A DNA stretch of 64,000 bases, from contig NZ_KE951428.1 in the NCBI RefSeq assembly GCF_000466165.1, positions 1 through 64,000 on the forward strand. The letters run 5' to 3'. The notes below the pieces were generated by a model. That model did not search any database. It saw only the letters and a list, made by a program, of their open reading frames with translations, and had not been told where the DNA came from. Source of the stretch: Actinobaculum sp. oral taxon 183 str. F0552 (GTDB taxonomy: Bacteria > Actinomycetota > Actinomycetes > Actinomycetales > Actinomycetaceae). The position numbers and the translations under genes were made by a program. Below are positions 1 through 7,785 of this stretch, piece after piece; the first letter of the stretch is position 1, and every line of letters starts with the position of its first letter.

Positions 1-62
1 CGGTGGGCGGCCGTCGCGGCGTCGGGCGCGCCGGCGCTTCGGGTGGCTTCGTCGTCTGTCAT
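1..62 (-). CDS. 5' end of probable purM (phosphoribosylformylglycinamidine cyclo-ligase), cut by window edge
   Basis: Only the first 20 codons are in the window, reading MTDDEATRSAG and on, starting at the ATG whose complement is at 60-62. The ATG overlaps the purF stop as ATGA, the usual sign of translational coupling. The visible peptide is Ala-rich and carries no domain. The purM call rests only on the common purF-purM gene order in actinobacteria and is inference. Confidence 0.45.
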   Translation of the reverse strand, partial: MTDDEATRSAGAPDAATAAH

Positions 63-1579
63 GCGTCCTCCGTGAACAAGTCTGACCCCGCGGCGGCCGC
101 CGCGCCCGCGACGTCCATGGGATAGTCACCCGTGAAGCAGGCGGTGCACAGGGTCGAACGGGGCTGGGCGGTGGCGCGCACCATCCCGTCCAAGGAAATG
201 TAGCCGAGGGAGTCGGCTCCGATGGCACGGCGGATCTCCTCGACGTCCATGCCGTTGGCGACGAGCTCGCCCCGGGTCGGGAAGTCGATGCCGAAGAAAC
301 ACGGCCACGTCACAGGCGGCGAGGAGATGCGGACGTGGACTTCGGCCGCCCCCGCCTCGCGCAGCATAGCGATCAGTGCGCGCTGCGTGTTCCCCCGGAC
401 GATCGAATCGTCGACGACGACGAGCCGCTTGCCGTCGACTACCTCGCGCATCGGGTTGAGCTTGAGGCGGATCCCGCGCTGGCGCGACAGCTGGGTCGGC
501 TGGATGAAAGTGCGCCCGACGTAGGCGTTCTTGACCAGTCCCTGCCCGTAGGGTATGCCCGAGGCTTGGGCGTAGCCGATGGCCGCGGGAGTGCCCGAGT
601 CGGGGGTCGCGATGACCAGGTCGGCGTCCACCGGATGCTCCGCGGCGAGGATGCGCCCCATCTCCAGGCGGGCCGAGTTGACCGAGCGCCCGCGGATCGC
701 CGTGTCGGGCCGGGCGAGGTAGACGTACTCGAAGACGCATCCCGAGGGGCTGGGCTCGGCCCATCTCAAGGAGCGCACGCCGCCGGCGTCGACGACCAGG
801 AGCTCGCCGGGGGCGACTTCGCGCACGAAGTCCGCACCGACGATGTCCAGGGCCGCCGTCTCCGAGGCGACGGCCCATCCCCCCTCCAATCGGCCGAGGA
901 CGAGAGGGCGGAAGCCGTGGCGGTCGCGGGCGGCGTAGAGCGTCGTCTCGTCCATGAAGGCCAGAGAGAACGCCCCTTTCAAGCGCGGCAGGAACGAGAG
1001 GGCGGCGTCTTGGAGACTGGGGGCGTCCACGGCGCCCAAGAGCGCCGTCATGACGGCAGTGTCGGTCGACGAGCCGCGGCCGAGCTCCCCGCGCAGGTCG
1101 TTCCCCGAGGAGGCGAGGATCTCGGCCATGAGCTCGGTCGTGTTGGTGAGGTTTCCGTTGTGGGCGATGGCGACGGTGCCGGCGCCGTCGCGGCCCCCCA
1201 CGGCGCCGGAGGCGGGCCGGCCATCCCCCGGCGCGGGGAACCGAGTGGGGCCGAGCGTGGGCTGGGCGTTCTCCCAGGCCGACCGTCCCGTGGTCGCGTA
1301 GCGTACGTGCCCCACCCCCAGGTGGCCGTCGAGGATCGACAGGGATTTGTCGTCGAACACCTGGGAGACCAGGCCCATATCCTTGTAAACGAGGATCGCG
1401 CTCCCGTTGGAGACGGCGATTCCGGCGGACTCCTGGCCGCGATGCTGGAGCGCGTAAAGCCCGTAGTAGGCGAGCTGGGCGATCGGCTGGCCCGGCGCGA
1501 ATACGCCGAACACGCCGCATTCGTCCTGCGGCTTCTCCCCGGGGAAGAGATCGCCTGTCAGCCGCCCGCCAGCCTTCAC
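59..1579 (-). CDS. purF: Amidophosphoribosyltransferase PurF
   Basis: First committed step of purine synthesis: transfers ammonia from glutamine to PRPP to give phosphoribosylamine; cytosolic. The protein is 506 residues. The N-terminal Ntn glutaminase half begins after a 20-residue propeptide with Cys21 in DECGVFG as the expected catalytic N-terminal nucleophile after processing. The C-terminal phosphoribosyltransferase half has the PRPP loop VVVDDSIVRGNT at about 387-398. Cys in GCVFEY, Cys427, Cys478 and Cys481 sit where the Bacillus-type enzyme binds a 4Fe-4S cluster, so this is probably the Fe-S class. The start is GTG; no strong Shine-Dalgarno is visible. The stop overlaps the next start (purM-like) by four bases. 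The RNB ribonuclease gene lies 85 bp upstream on the same strand. Confidence 0.96.
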   Translation of the reverse strand: MKAGGRLTGDLFPGEKPQDECGVFGVFAPGQPIAQLAYYGLYALQHRGQESAGIAVSNGSAILVYKDMGLVSQVFDDKSLSILDGHLGVGHVRYATTGRSAWENAQPTLGPTRFPAPGDGRPASGAVGGRDGAGTVAIAHNGNLTNTTELMAEILASSGNDLRGELGRGSSTDTAVMTALLGAVDAPSLQDAALSFLPRLKGAFSLAFMDETTLYAARDRHGFRPLVLGRLEGGWAVASETAALDIVGADFVREVAPGELLVVDAGGVRSLRWAEPSPSGCVFEYVYLARPDTAIRGRSVNSARLEMGRILAAEHPVDADLVIATPDSGTPAAIGYAQASGIPYGQGLVKNAYVGRTFIQPTQLSRQRGIRLKLNPMREVVDGKRLVVVDDSIVRGNTQRALIAMLREAGAAEVHVRISSPPVTWPCFFGIDFPTRGELVANGMDVEEIRRAIGADSLGYISLDGMVRATAQPRSTLCTACFTGDYPMDVAGAAAAAGSDLFTEDA

Positions 1580-1664
1580 CCGCCAATGGTCTCACAATAC
1601 GGGCCGCGGCGCGCATTCGCCGTCCGCGATCCGGACAGCGGCTGCGCCCGGCCGGACCGGCCGC

Positions 1665-3257
1665 TCAGGCGGGCTGGTCTACGCGAACGGGCTCGAACTC
1701 GACCGTCGACGTGGAGAGGTCGACTCGCCGGAGGACGGCCGTGATCTCCCGGCCGCGCTCCAGGCCGTCTCCCACGACGGGAGCCAGGACGGCCGGCTCG
1801 CCGAGCATGACGGTGCCGGATCCGCGAAGCGGAACCACGGTCTGCTCCGACGAGCCTCCCGGGGCTTCTCCCGCCCCGCCCCTCCCGTCGCGCCGACTTT
1901 TCCGGCCTTCGCGCCGGCGCCGGTGGAACACGTCGACGACGACGCCCTCGAACTCCTCCCCCTCCCGTCCGGCCAGGACGAGGGCCTCGACGGCGTCCAG
2001 GGCTCCGTTCTCGTACTGGCAGACCACGCGCGCTCCGGCCGTCATGAGCGTGGGAAGCCGGTACAGCCCCTCGTACACCCACTGCGGGATGCCCTCGCCC
2101 GCGCAGACGCAGCGGCAGATCTCCAGCCCGTACCGATCGACGAGCCTGCGAAGCGGCGCCGTGACGTGGGCGTAGCGCGACGCCAAGGCGGCATGCTCGG
2201 GAGCAGGGACGCCGCGGTGGCGCCCTTGCTCCTGCGACCATCCGAACAGAGGGAGGGTATGGTAGCCGGCGCCGCGGAACAGACTGGCAGCCTCGGTGAG
2301 GAACGCGGCCCCGGCGGGGGTGTCCCCGCCGACGGAGCGCACGAAGTCCCTGTAGTCCACGTCGTCCGGCCAGTCGAGGCGGAGGGCGCGGGCGACGGAG
2401 CGCAGGCGGTCGACGTCGCGCGGCATGGCGGGCGGCATCGTGCGGAGGACGCCGACCGCGGCCCGGCTCATGATGTCGGCGGCGGCCATGCCGGTGACCA
2501 AGGAGATCTGGGCGTTCCACTTCTCGACGTCCGTCAGGGCCCGGAAAGCGAGTCTGTAGCCGCCATCGCCTTTTTCGACGACCTGTTCGGGAAGCGCCAG
2601 GGACACGCCTCCGCGCGCGATCTCGCGTTCGACGCGCAGTGAGCCCACGCGCCGGAGGAGCTCGGGGAAGTCCCCCGGGACGCCGGAGTCGAGGGCGGTG
2701 CGTCCATCCACAGCGTCCTGGACCTGCTCGTAGCTGAGCTTGGCGACGGAGCGGACGAGCGCCAGCTCGACCCACTTGTGGCGGAGTTCCCCGTCGGGGT
2801 TGAGGTGGAGGTACCACAGGTAAGCGGGACGGTCCTCGTTGGGGAGCAGCGAGGCCGCGCCGTGGGACAGCGCGTGCGGGTGCAGGGGAATGGAGCCGTC
2901 CGGGCCGTAGACGGTCTGGGTGCGCCGATGCGTCTCCCTCTCGAGCGCTCCCCCGGGCCGGATGAAGAGCCCGACGGCCGAGATCGCGTAGCGGACGAGG
3001 TAGCCCTCCCCCTCTCGCTCGATGTGCACGGCCTGGTCGAGGTCCATCGAATCGGGCGGGTCGATCGTCACGAAGGGGTATTCGCGGCGGTCCGCCAGCG
3101 CCATGTCGGCCAGGCCCGCCTCGGCGCTGGCCGCCGCCTCGTCGAGGACGTCGTCGGGGAAGTCCTCCGCGATCTCCAGGCGCTCGCGAAGCGCACGCAG
3201 AACCGCGCTCACCGTCTCGGAGCCGGCTGTGTTCGTCGTCATCGGGCGCTTGGGCAC
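1665..3257 (-). CDS. RNB-domain ribonuclease (RNase II/R superfamily, short actinobacterial form)
   Basis: Predicted processive 3'-5' exoribonuclease of 530 residues. The catalytic RNB motif TIDPPDSMDLDQA is at residues 64-76 and supplies Asp66, Asp72 and Asp74, matching Asp201, Asp207 and Asp209 of E. coli RNase II. The fourth Asp (210) is Gln75 here. There is no long N-terminal cold-shock region, so the protein is shorter than RNase R. A low-complexity basic/Gly/Ser stretch near residues 450-475 interrupts the C-terminal part. The start is GTG at 3257, with an ATG five codons in as alternative; neither has a good Shine-Dalgarno. It is encoded upstream of purF on the same strand with an 85-bp gap. 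Family assignment is firm, substrate unknown. Confidence 0.85.
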   Translation of the reverse strand: MPKRPMTTNTAGSETVSAVLRALRERLEIAEDFPDDVLDEAAASAEAGLADMALADRREYPFVTIDPPDSMDLDQAVHIEREGEGYLVRYAISAVGLFIRPGGALERETHRRTQTVYGPDGSIPLHPHALSHGAASLLPNEDRPAYLWYLHLNPDGELRHKWVELALVRSVAKLSYEQVQDAVDGRTALDSGVPGDFPELLRRVGSLRVEREIARGGVSLALPEQVVEKGDGGYRLAFRALTDVEKWNAQISLVTGMAAADIMSRAAVGVLRTMPPAMPRDVDRLRSVARALRLDWPDDVDYRDFVRSVGGDTPAGAAFLTEAASLFRGAGYHTLPLFGWSQEQGRHRGVPAPEHAALASRYAHVTAPLRRLVDRYGLEICRCVCAGEGIPQWVYEGLYRLPTLMTAGARVVCQYENGALDAVEALVLAGREGEEFEGVVVDVFHRRRREGRKSRRDGRGGAGEAPGGSSEQTVVPLRGSGTVMLGEPAVLAPVVGDGLERGREITAVLRRVDLSTSTVEFEPVRVDQPA

Positions 3258-3335
3258 GTCACCCAGACTATCGGCTTGATATCGCCAAACGCCACCGTAG
3301 GTGACCTCTCCCGCCGCGCCCCGGTCAGGCGCCGA

Positions 3336-3716
3336 TCATCGCCATCTCGCCAGGATCGCGTCGCCGTAGAGGGGGACCAGTCCGGAAAGGCTCGCGCGCA
3401 CGCCCGACGCGCTGACCTCCCCCGCGGCCACGGCCTCGTCCCATGTGGATCTCCCCACACACAGGTCGACGAAGACGCCGATCGCCATCTCGACGACGTT
3501 GGGGGGAGTCCCCCGGCGATGGCTCGGACCGGGAAGGATCTGCACGGCGCCGGCGAAGGGGACGCGCACTTCGACGCTGCGTCCGGGGTGGCGCTGCGCG
3601 AGCTCCCGGAGGGCGAAGCGAGCGGCGGTGCGGGCCTGGTCCGCTTCCAGGGTCTCTCCAGCCGCCGCCCTGGCCAGGAGCGGCATGGCCTGATGCGATT
3701 CGATCGTTCCCGGCAT
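3336..3716 (-). CDS. Sterol carrier family protein (actinobacterial, about 126 aa)
   Basis: The 126-residue protein carries the signature seen in small actinobacterial proteins annotated as sterol carrier family: RSVEVRVPFAGAVQ, then RGTPPNVVEM, then a W-x-x-A-V-A-A-G-x-V-x-A-S-G stretch. The true function in bacteria is unknown. The open frame continues upstream to 3920, but the ATG at 3716 is preceded by CTGGGGAGC and begins exactly where family similarity would begin, so I chose it. The next gene downstream on this strand (RNB) starts 79 bp away. Confidence 0.7.
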   Translation of the reverse strand: MPGTIESHQAMPLLARAAAGETLEADQARTAARFALRELAQRHPGRSVEVRVPFAGAVQILPGPSHRRGTPPNVVEMAIGVFVDLCVGRSTWDEAVAAGEVSASGVRASLSGLVPLYGDAILARWR

Positions 3717-4016
3717 GCTCCCCAGGCTATACCCGCGCGAGGCGGCTGGGCTGCGGGCCGCGGGATTCGACGCCCAAGAGGCGAGCGGCGTCCAAGGCGC
3801 ATGCAGGCCGGCCATGCCCGGGACTGTCCGGTCGGTTAGGCGGCGGCCACCACGGCCCCGGCCACGCCCGAGGTTCCGACCCGCGGGCCGTCGAGCCGGC
3901 CCCGGGCACTCAAGTGCCATGTATTCAAGACATCAAAGGCAACGCGAACAGGCGTAAACTGACAGGCGGACGAGCGTTCAAGTCGACATCATCGATTCGA
4001 GCGGGCATACGAGTGA

Positions 4017-4166
4017 GCGTGCCCCGGCGAGGAGGCGACGACGCACGCCAAGGGACGCCAGCAGGCCATCGTCCAAAACGTTGGCCTCGCCATCATCGGC
4101 ACCGATGGCATCGGCACGCGCTACAGCTTGCCCGCCTCACTTGCCACACATGTTCTCCGAAGTTGA
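4017..4166 (+). pseudogene. Possible 3' remnant of an unidentified gene upstream of fruK
   Basis: Frame ending at the TGA at 4164-4166 reads AKGRQQAIVQNVGLAIIG then TDGIGTRYSLPASLATHVLRS. Third codon positions are mostly C or G and the hydrophobic pattern is protein-like, but there is no start codon with a ribosome site and an in-frame stop lies at 4014. DeoR-type fruR genes often precede fruK, so a decayed regulator is one idea, but I do not recognise the peptide. It could be chance in GC-rich DNA. Confidence 0.25.
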
Positions 4167-4169
4167 ACA
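4151..4169. promoter_or_regulatory. Inverted repeat TGTTC-N9-GAACA before fruK
   Basis: Five-base perfect arms, centred about 24 bp upstream of the fruK ATG and touching its ribosome site. Position suggests an operator for the fructose genes, but no regulator gene is adjacent and arms this short can arise by chance. Confidence 0.3.
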
Positions 4170-4183
4170 AAGGTTCTGATTAT

Positions 4184-5164
4184 ATGATCGTCACCCTCAC
4201 CCCAAACCCGTCTCTCGATCGCACCGTCACGCTGCCGGGTCCGCTGCTGCGCGGGGCCGTCAACCGTCTGGACTCCGTCACGGTGGAGCCCGGCGGGAAG
4301 GGCGTCAACGTCGCCCGCGTGCTGGCGGCCTCCGGCCAGCAGGCCACCGCCCTGGTGCCCGCCGCCCCGGGCGACCCGCTTCTCAAGGCGATCGAGTCCC
4401 TCGGCCTGGCGGGCCTGACCTGTCGGGCCGTTCCCGTAGACGGGGCGGCCCGAGTCAACACCGCCGTCACCGAGCCCGACGGGACGACGACGAAGCTCAA
4501 CGAGTCCGGCGCCGGCCTGAGCGAGGCCGAGATCGCCGCCATAGAGGGCGCGCTGTCCGAGGAGCTGCGACTCGCCTCCGACGGGCGCAGCTGGGCCGTG
4601 CTCTCCGGGTCGCTGCCGCCGGGTGCCCCCGTCGACTGGTACGTCCGCCTCGTCGGCCTGCTGCGCCCGCTGGGCGTGCGCATCGCCGTCGACACCTCGG
4701 ACGCCCCGCTCGTGGCCCTCGCGGCCGGGCTTCCGGACTGTGCACCGGACCTAGTCAAGCCCAACGGGGAGGAGCTCGCCCAGCTGGCCGGCCGGGGCGC
4801 GACGGACTTGGAGGACGCCGCCGTCGCCGGCGACTTCGGCCCGGTGGCCGAGGCCGCGCAGGTCCTCGTCGGGCTCGGGATCGGCACCGTCCTGGCGACC
4901 CTGGGGCCCGCGGGGGGCGTTCTGGTCACCGGCGAGGGCGCCTGGCACGCCACGGCTCCTTCGGTTCCGGTGGTCTCCACGGTCGGCGCGGGGGATTCCT
5001 CCATCGCGGGCTACATCCTGGCCGACGTCCACGGCGGCGGGCAGGCCGAGTGCCTGCGCACCGCCATGGCGTACGGTTCGGCCGCCGCGAACCTGCCCGG
5101 CACCACTCTGCCCACGCCGCGCGATCTGCCCGCGCAGGCCGCTGCGATCACCCCGCTCGCCTGA
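4184..5164 (+). CDS. fruK: 1-phosphofructokinase (PfkB family)
   Basis: Phosphorylates fructose 1-phosphate, the product of fructose PTS uptake, to fructose 1,6-bisphosphate. The 326-residue protein has the PfkB N-terminal signature around GGKGVNVARVLAASG (about 35-50), the NEEL-type region KPNGEELAQLAG, and the C-terminal anion-hole motif VSTVGAGDSSIAG with the catalytic Asp. The frame is open further upstream, but the ATG at 4184 starts the canonical MIVTLTPNPSLDRT N-terminus; an AAGG sequence lies about 11 bases before it. It is 105 bp upstream of the PTS gene on the same strand, the usual fruK-fruA order. The dedicated PTS neighbour makes the fructose 1-phosphate role more likely than tagatose 6-phosphate. 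Confidence 0.92.
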   Translation: MIVTLTPNPSLDRTVTLPGPLLRGAVNRLDSVTVEPGGKGVNVARVLAASGQQATALVPAAPGDPLLKAIESLGLAGLTCRAVPVDGAARVNTAVTEPDGTTTKLNESGAGLSEAEIAAIEGALSEELRLASDGRSWAVLSGSLPPGAPVDWYVRLVGLLRPLGVRIAVDTSDAPLVALAAGLPDCAPDLVKPNGEELAQLAGRGATDLEDAAVAGDFGPVAEAAQVLVGLGIGTVLATLGPAGGVLVTGEGAWHATAPSVPVVSTVGAGDSSIAGYILADVHGGGQAECLRTAMAYGSAAANLPGTTLPTPRDLPAQAAAITPLA

Positions 5165-5269
5165 ACGCGCCGATCGCACATCGACGAGATCCCGCTGCGC
5201 TCCGCCTGGACACCGCCGAGCATACGCCTCAATCCGTAAGCAAGAAAAGGAAGTAGCAAAGGAAACACT

Positions 5270-7495
5270 GTGACCGAACAACCACCCAGCGAGCAGACGC
5301 CGCTCATCATTCCCGAACTCGTCGCCCTGGACGCGGCGGTGGGACCCCACAAGAGGGACGTCATCAAGTTCCTCGCGCGCAAGATCGGAGACTCCGGGCG
5401 AGCCGACGACGCCAACGGCCTGGCCGGAGACGCCCTCGCACGCGAGGCGACCGCCCCCACCGGCATTCCCGGAGGCATCGCGATCCCGCACTGCCGCAGT
5501 TCCCACGTGCTCACCGCGAGCCTCGGCTTCGCCCGACTGGCCGAGCCGGTGGACTTCGGAGCGGACGACGATCAGGCGGCCGACATAGTCTTCATGATCG
5601 CGGCCCCCGACGGCGCCGACGACGTCCATCTTCAACTCCTGGCCAAGCTGGCGCGCGGACTGATGAACGACGCGTTCACCGACGCGCTGCGCGCGGCCGC
5701 GAGCGCCGAGGAGGTCACCCGCATCGTCACCGGGCAAGTCCAGCCCGAGCTGCTCGAGGCGGCGACGGAGCAGGTCGCAGGCTCGCCAGCTGCAGGCTCA
5801 CCAGCCGAAGAGGGGAAGGCGTCGGCCTCGCAGGAGGCCTCGGCTCGGCAGGCCGCCGCGCCGGAGGCGGAGGCGCCGGCCCATACGCCCGCCGGGGAGG
5901 AGCCCGCCGGGGGCGGGGGATCCGCTCCGTCCGGCAAGAAGGTGATCGTGGGCGTCACCTCCTGCCCTACCGGTATCGCGCACACGTTCATGGCAGCCGA
6001 GGCGTTGGAGCGGGCGGGCCACGAGCGCGGCATCACCGTCGCGGTCGAAGGCCAGGGGTCGGGGAAGATCGACATTCTCGACCCCGAGCTCGTCAAACGG
6101 GCCAGCGCCGTGATCTTCGCCCATTCCCTTCCTGTCAAGGGAATCGAACGCTTCGCGGGCAAGCCCGTGGTCGACGTGGACGTCAAGGCCGCCGTCGACG
6201 ACGCCGGAACGCTGGTCGACCAGGCCCTGGCCGCCGCCGGAGACCCGCACGCCAAGCGAGTCCAGGCCGACGCGGGCGACGCGCAGGAGGCGGACGAGGA
6301 GGAGAACGTCCACTGGGCTCGCAGGCTCCAGCAGGCCGTGATGACGGGCGTGTCCTACATGATCCCCTTCGTCGCCGCGGGCGGTCTGCTCATCGCCCTG
6401 GGCTATCTCTTCGGCGGCTACGACATAAGCGGCTTCGAGCACAACGGCGCCAAGGTCGAGGTGGCCAAGAACATCGTCTCCCATTCGTCCCTGTGGAACC
6501 TGCCCGACATCGCCGAGACCGTGAACGGGAAGGCCAACACGATGTGGGCGCCCCACGCCCTGTTCGGCTCTCCCTTCTTCGCCTATCTGGGAGCGGTCTT
6601 CTACATGATCGGCACGGCCGCGATGGGCTTCCTGGTGCCCGCCCTGGCCGGCTACATCTCCTTCGGGCTGGCCGGACGCCCGGGTATCGCCCCCGGATTC
6701 GCCATGGGCGCGGTGGCCGTCGCCGTCGACTCGGGATTCATCGGCGGCCTCATCGGCGGAATACTCGCCGGGTACGTCGCCGCCTGGTTCGCCAGGCTGC
6801 ACACCGCGCGCTGGCTGCGCGGGCTCATGCCGGTGGTCGTCATTCCGCTCGTAACGACGCTGCTGGTCGGCTCGATCATGTACATGCTGCTCGGCCGGCC
6901 CCTGGAAGCGCTCATGCACAACCTCGACCACGGCTTGAAGTCGATGAGCGAGGGCGGCGGCTCCGTCTTCCTGGGGATCATCCTGGGCCTCATGATGTGC
7001 TTCGATCTGGGCGGCCCGATCAACAAGTCCGCCTATCTCTTCGCCACTGCCGGCCTGGCGGCGGAGTCCACCGCATCCTACGAGATCATGGCGGCGGTCA
7101 TGGCCGCGGGCATGGTGCCTCCGCTGGCCCTCGCCCTGGCCACGGCGGTGCGCCCGCGCCTCTTCACGAGCGGCGAGCAGGAGAACGGCAGGGCCGCCTG
7201 GCTGCTGGGGGCCTCGTTCATCTCCGAGGGGGCGATTCCCTTCGCCGCGGCCGCCCCGTTGCGGATCATCCCGGCGACCATGGTCGGCGGCGCCGTCACC
7301 GGCGCGTTGACGATGCTGCTGCACGTGGGGTCCCGCGCCCCGCACGGCGGTATCTTCGTCGCTTTCGCGATCGACGGATTCGCCAAATTCGCCCTGGCGA
7401 TCCTGGCCGGCATGGCCGTCACGGCGGCCCTCGTCATCCTCTTGAAGAGCCTGAACAGGGAAAAGAGCCCCGGCAAGGTTCAGGCAGCCGCCTGA
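5270..7495 (+). CDS. fruA: PTS fructose transporter, fused IIABC
   Basis: Imports and phosphorylates fructose to fructose 1-phosphate using phosphoryl groups from HPr. Single 741-residue chain: IIA domain (about 11-155) with the phospho-His74 in GGIAIPHCR; an Ala/Glu/Pro-rich linker; IIB domain (about 222-325) with the active Cys232 in VTSCPTGIAHT; then a membrane IIC domain (about 350-735) with around nine helices and conserved GGPINKSAY and GAIPFAAAAP segments. The start is GTG with AAAGGA seven bases upstream. No HPr gene follows in this window, although some actinobacterial fru operons carry one. A strong hairpin lies just after the stop. Confidence 0.95.
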   Translation: MTEQPPSEQTPLIIPELVALDAAVGPHKRDVIKFLARKIGDSGRADDANGLAGDALAREATAPTGIPGGIAIPHCRSSHVLTASLGFARLAEPVDFGADDDQAADIVFMIAAPDGADDVHLQLLAKLARGLMNDAFTDALRAAASAEEVTRIVTGQVQPELLEAATEQVAGSPAAGSPAEEGKASASQEASARQAAAPEAEAPAHTPAGEEPAGGGGSAPSGKKVIVGVTSCPTGIAHTFMAAEALERAGHERGITVAVEGQGSGKIDILDPELVKRASAVIFAHSLPVKGIERFAGKPVVDVDVKAAVDDAGTLVDQALAAAGDPHAKRVQADAGDAQEADEEENVHWARRLQQAVMTGVSYMIPFVAAGGLLIALGYLFGGYDISGFEHNGAKVEVAKNIVSHSSLWNLPDIAETVNGKANTMWAPHALFGSPFFAYLGAVFYMIGTAAMGFLVPALAGYISFGLAGRPGIAPGFAMGAVAVAVDSGFIGGLIGGILAGYVAAWFARLHTARWLRGLMPVVVIPLVTTLLVGSIMYMLLGRPLEALMHNLDHGLKSMSEGGGSVFLGIILGLMMCFDLGGPINKSAYLFATAGLAAESTASYEIMAAVMAAGMVPPLALALATAVRPRLFTSGEQENGRAAWLLGASFISEGAIPFAAAAPLRIIPATMVGGAVTGALTMLLHVGSRAPHGGIFVAFAIDGFAKFALAILAGMAVTAALVILLKSLNREKSPGKVQAAA

Positions 7496-7516
7496 ACCCG
7501 ACGGGCGGCTTCAACA

Positions 7517-7553
7517 GTTTGCGGGCGGCCGCTTCCCCCGGCCGCCCGCAAAC
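7517..7553 (+). terminator. Hairpin terminator of the fructose operon
   Basis: Perfect 15-bp stem, GTTTGCGGGCGGCCG pairing with its exact complement, around a 7-base loop (7532-7538), beginning 22 bases after the PTS stop. The following bases are AAATTGG, so there is no T-run; it may act as a GC-stem or factor-assisted terminator. Confidence 0.8.
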
Positions 7554-7555
7554 AA

Positions 7556-7708
7556 ATTGGGCTCTTCGACAAGGCCTTGCCGCAAGATCAGGCCGAGCCC
7601 GAGAGCTTGTTCGACACGCTCCAAACCCTTGGTCGGGTGCTGGTGATCGTTGATGGGATGCTCGCGGGAGTGGAAAGCTCAGCGGGCACGCAGCGACTGG
7701 TTGCGTGA
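7556..7708 (+). mobile_element. Relic of an IS110-family transposase (N-terminal part)
   Basis: An open stretch without a start codon reads KLGLFDKALPQDQAEP and then TLQTLGRVLVIVDGM before a TGA at 7706. This resembles the N-terminal region of IS110 transposases, where the second acidic residue sits in a VLVVVD strand after a short helix. Only about 50 codons remain; the catalytic DEDD set is incomplete and no terminal repeats are visible. It directly follows the fructose terminator and precedes the AlkZ-like gene, marking an old insertion. Identification is by recall of the family pattern. Confidence 0.5.
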
Positions 7709-7785
7709 CGTGCTGCCCGGTGTACCGAGTCAAGGCTCCGAAGAGGCTTAGAATCTGACGGCAACGACGAGAGGGGACGACGTCG

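Larger units (their letters stand above)
3717..4183. other. Intergenic region between divergent genes, upstream of fruK
   Basis: This 467-bp stretch separates the minus-strand sterol-carrier gene from plus-strand fruK. It contains no complete gene I can support. Two things stand out: a short open stretch at 4017-4166 with coding-like third positions (see the pseudogene entry), and an inverted repeat TGTTC-N9-GAACA at 4151-4169 directly before the fruK ribosome site. No clear -35/-10 pair was found. Confidence 0.6.
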
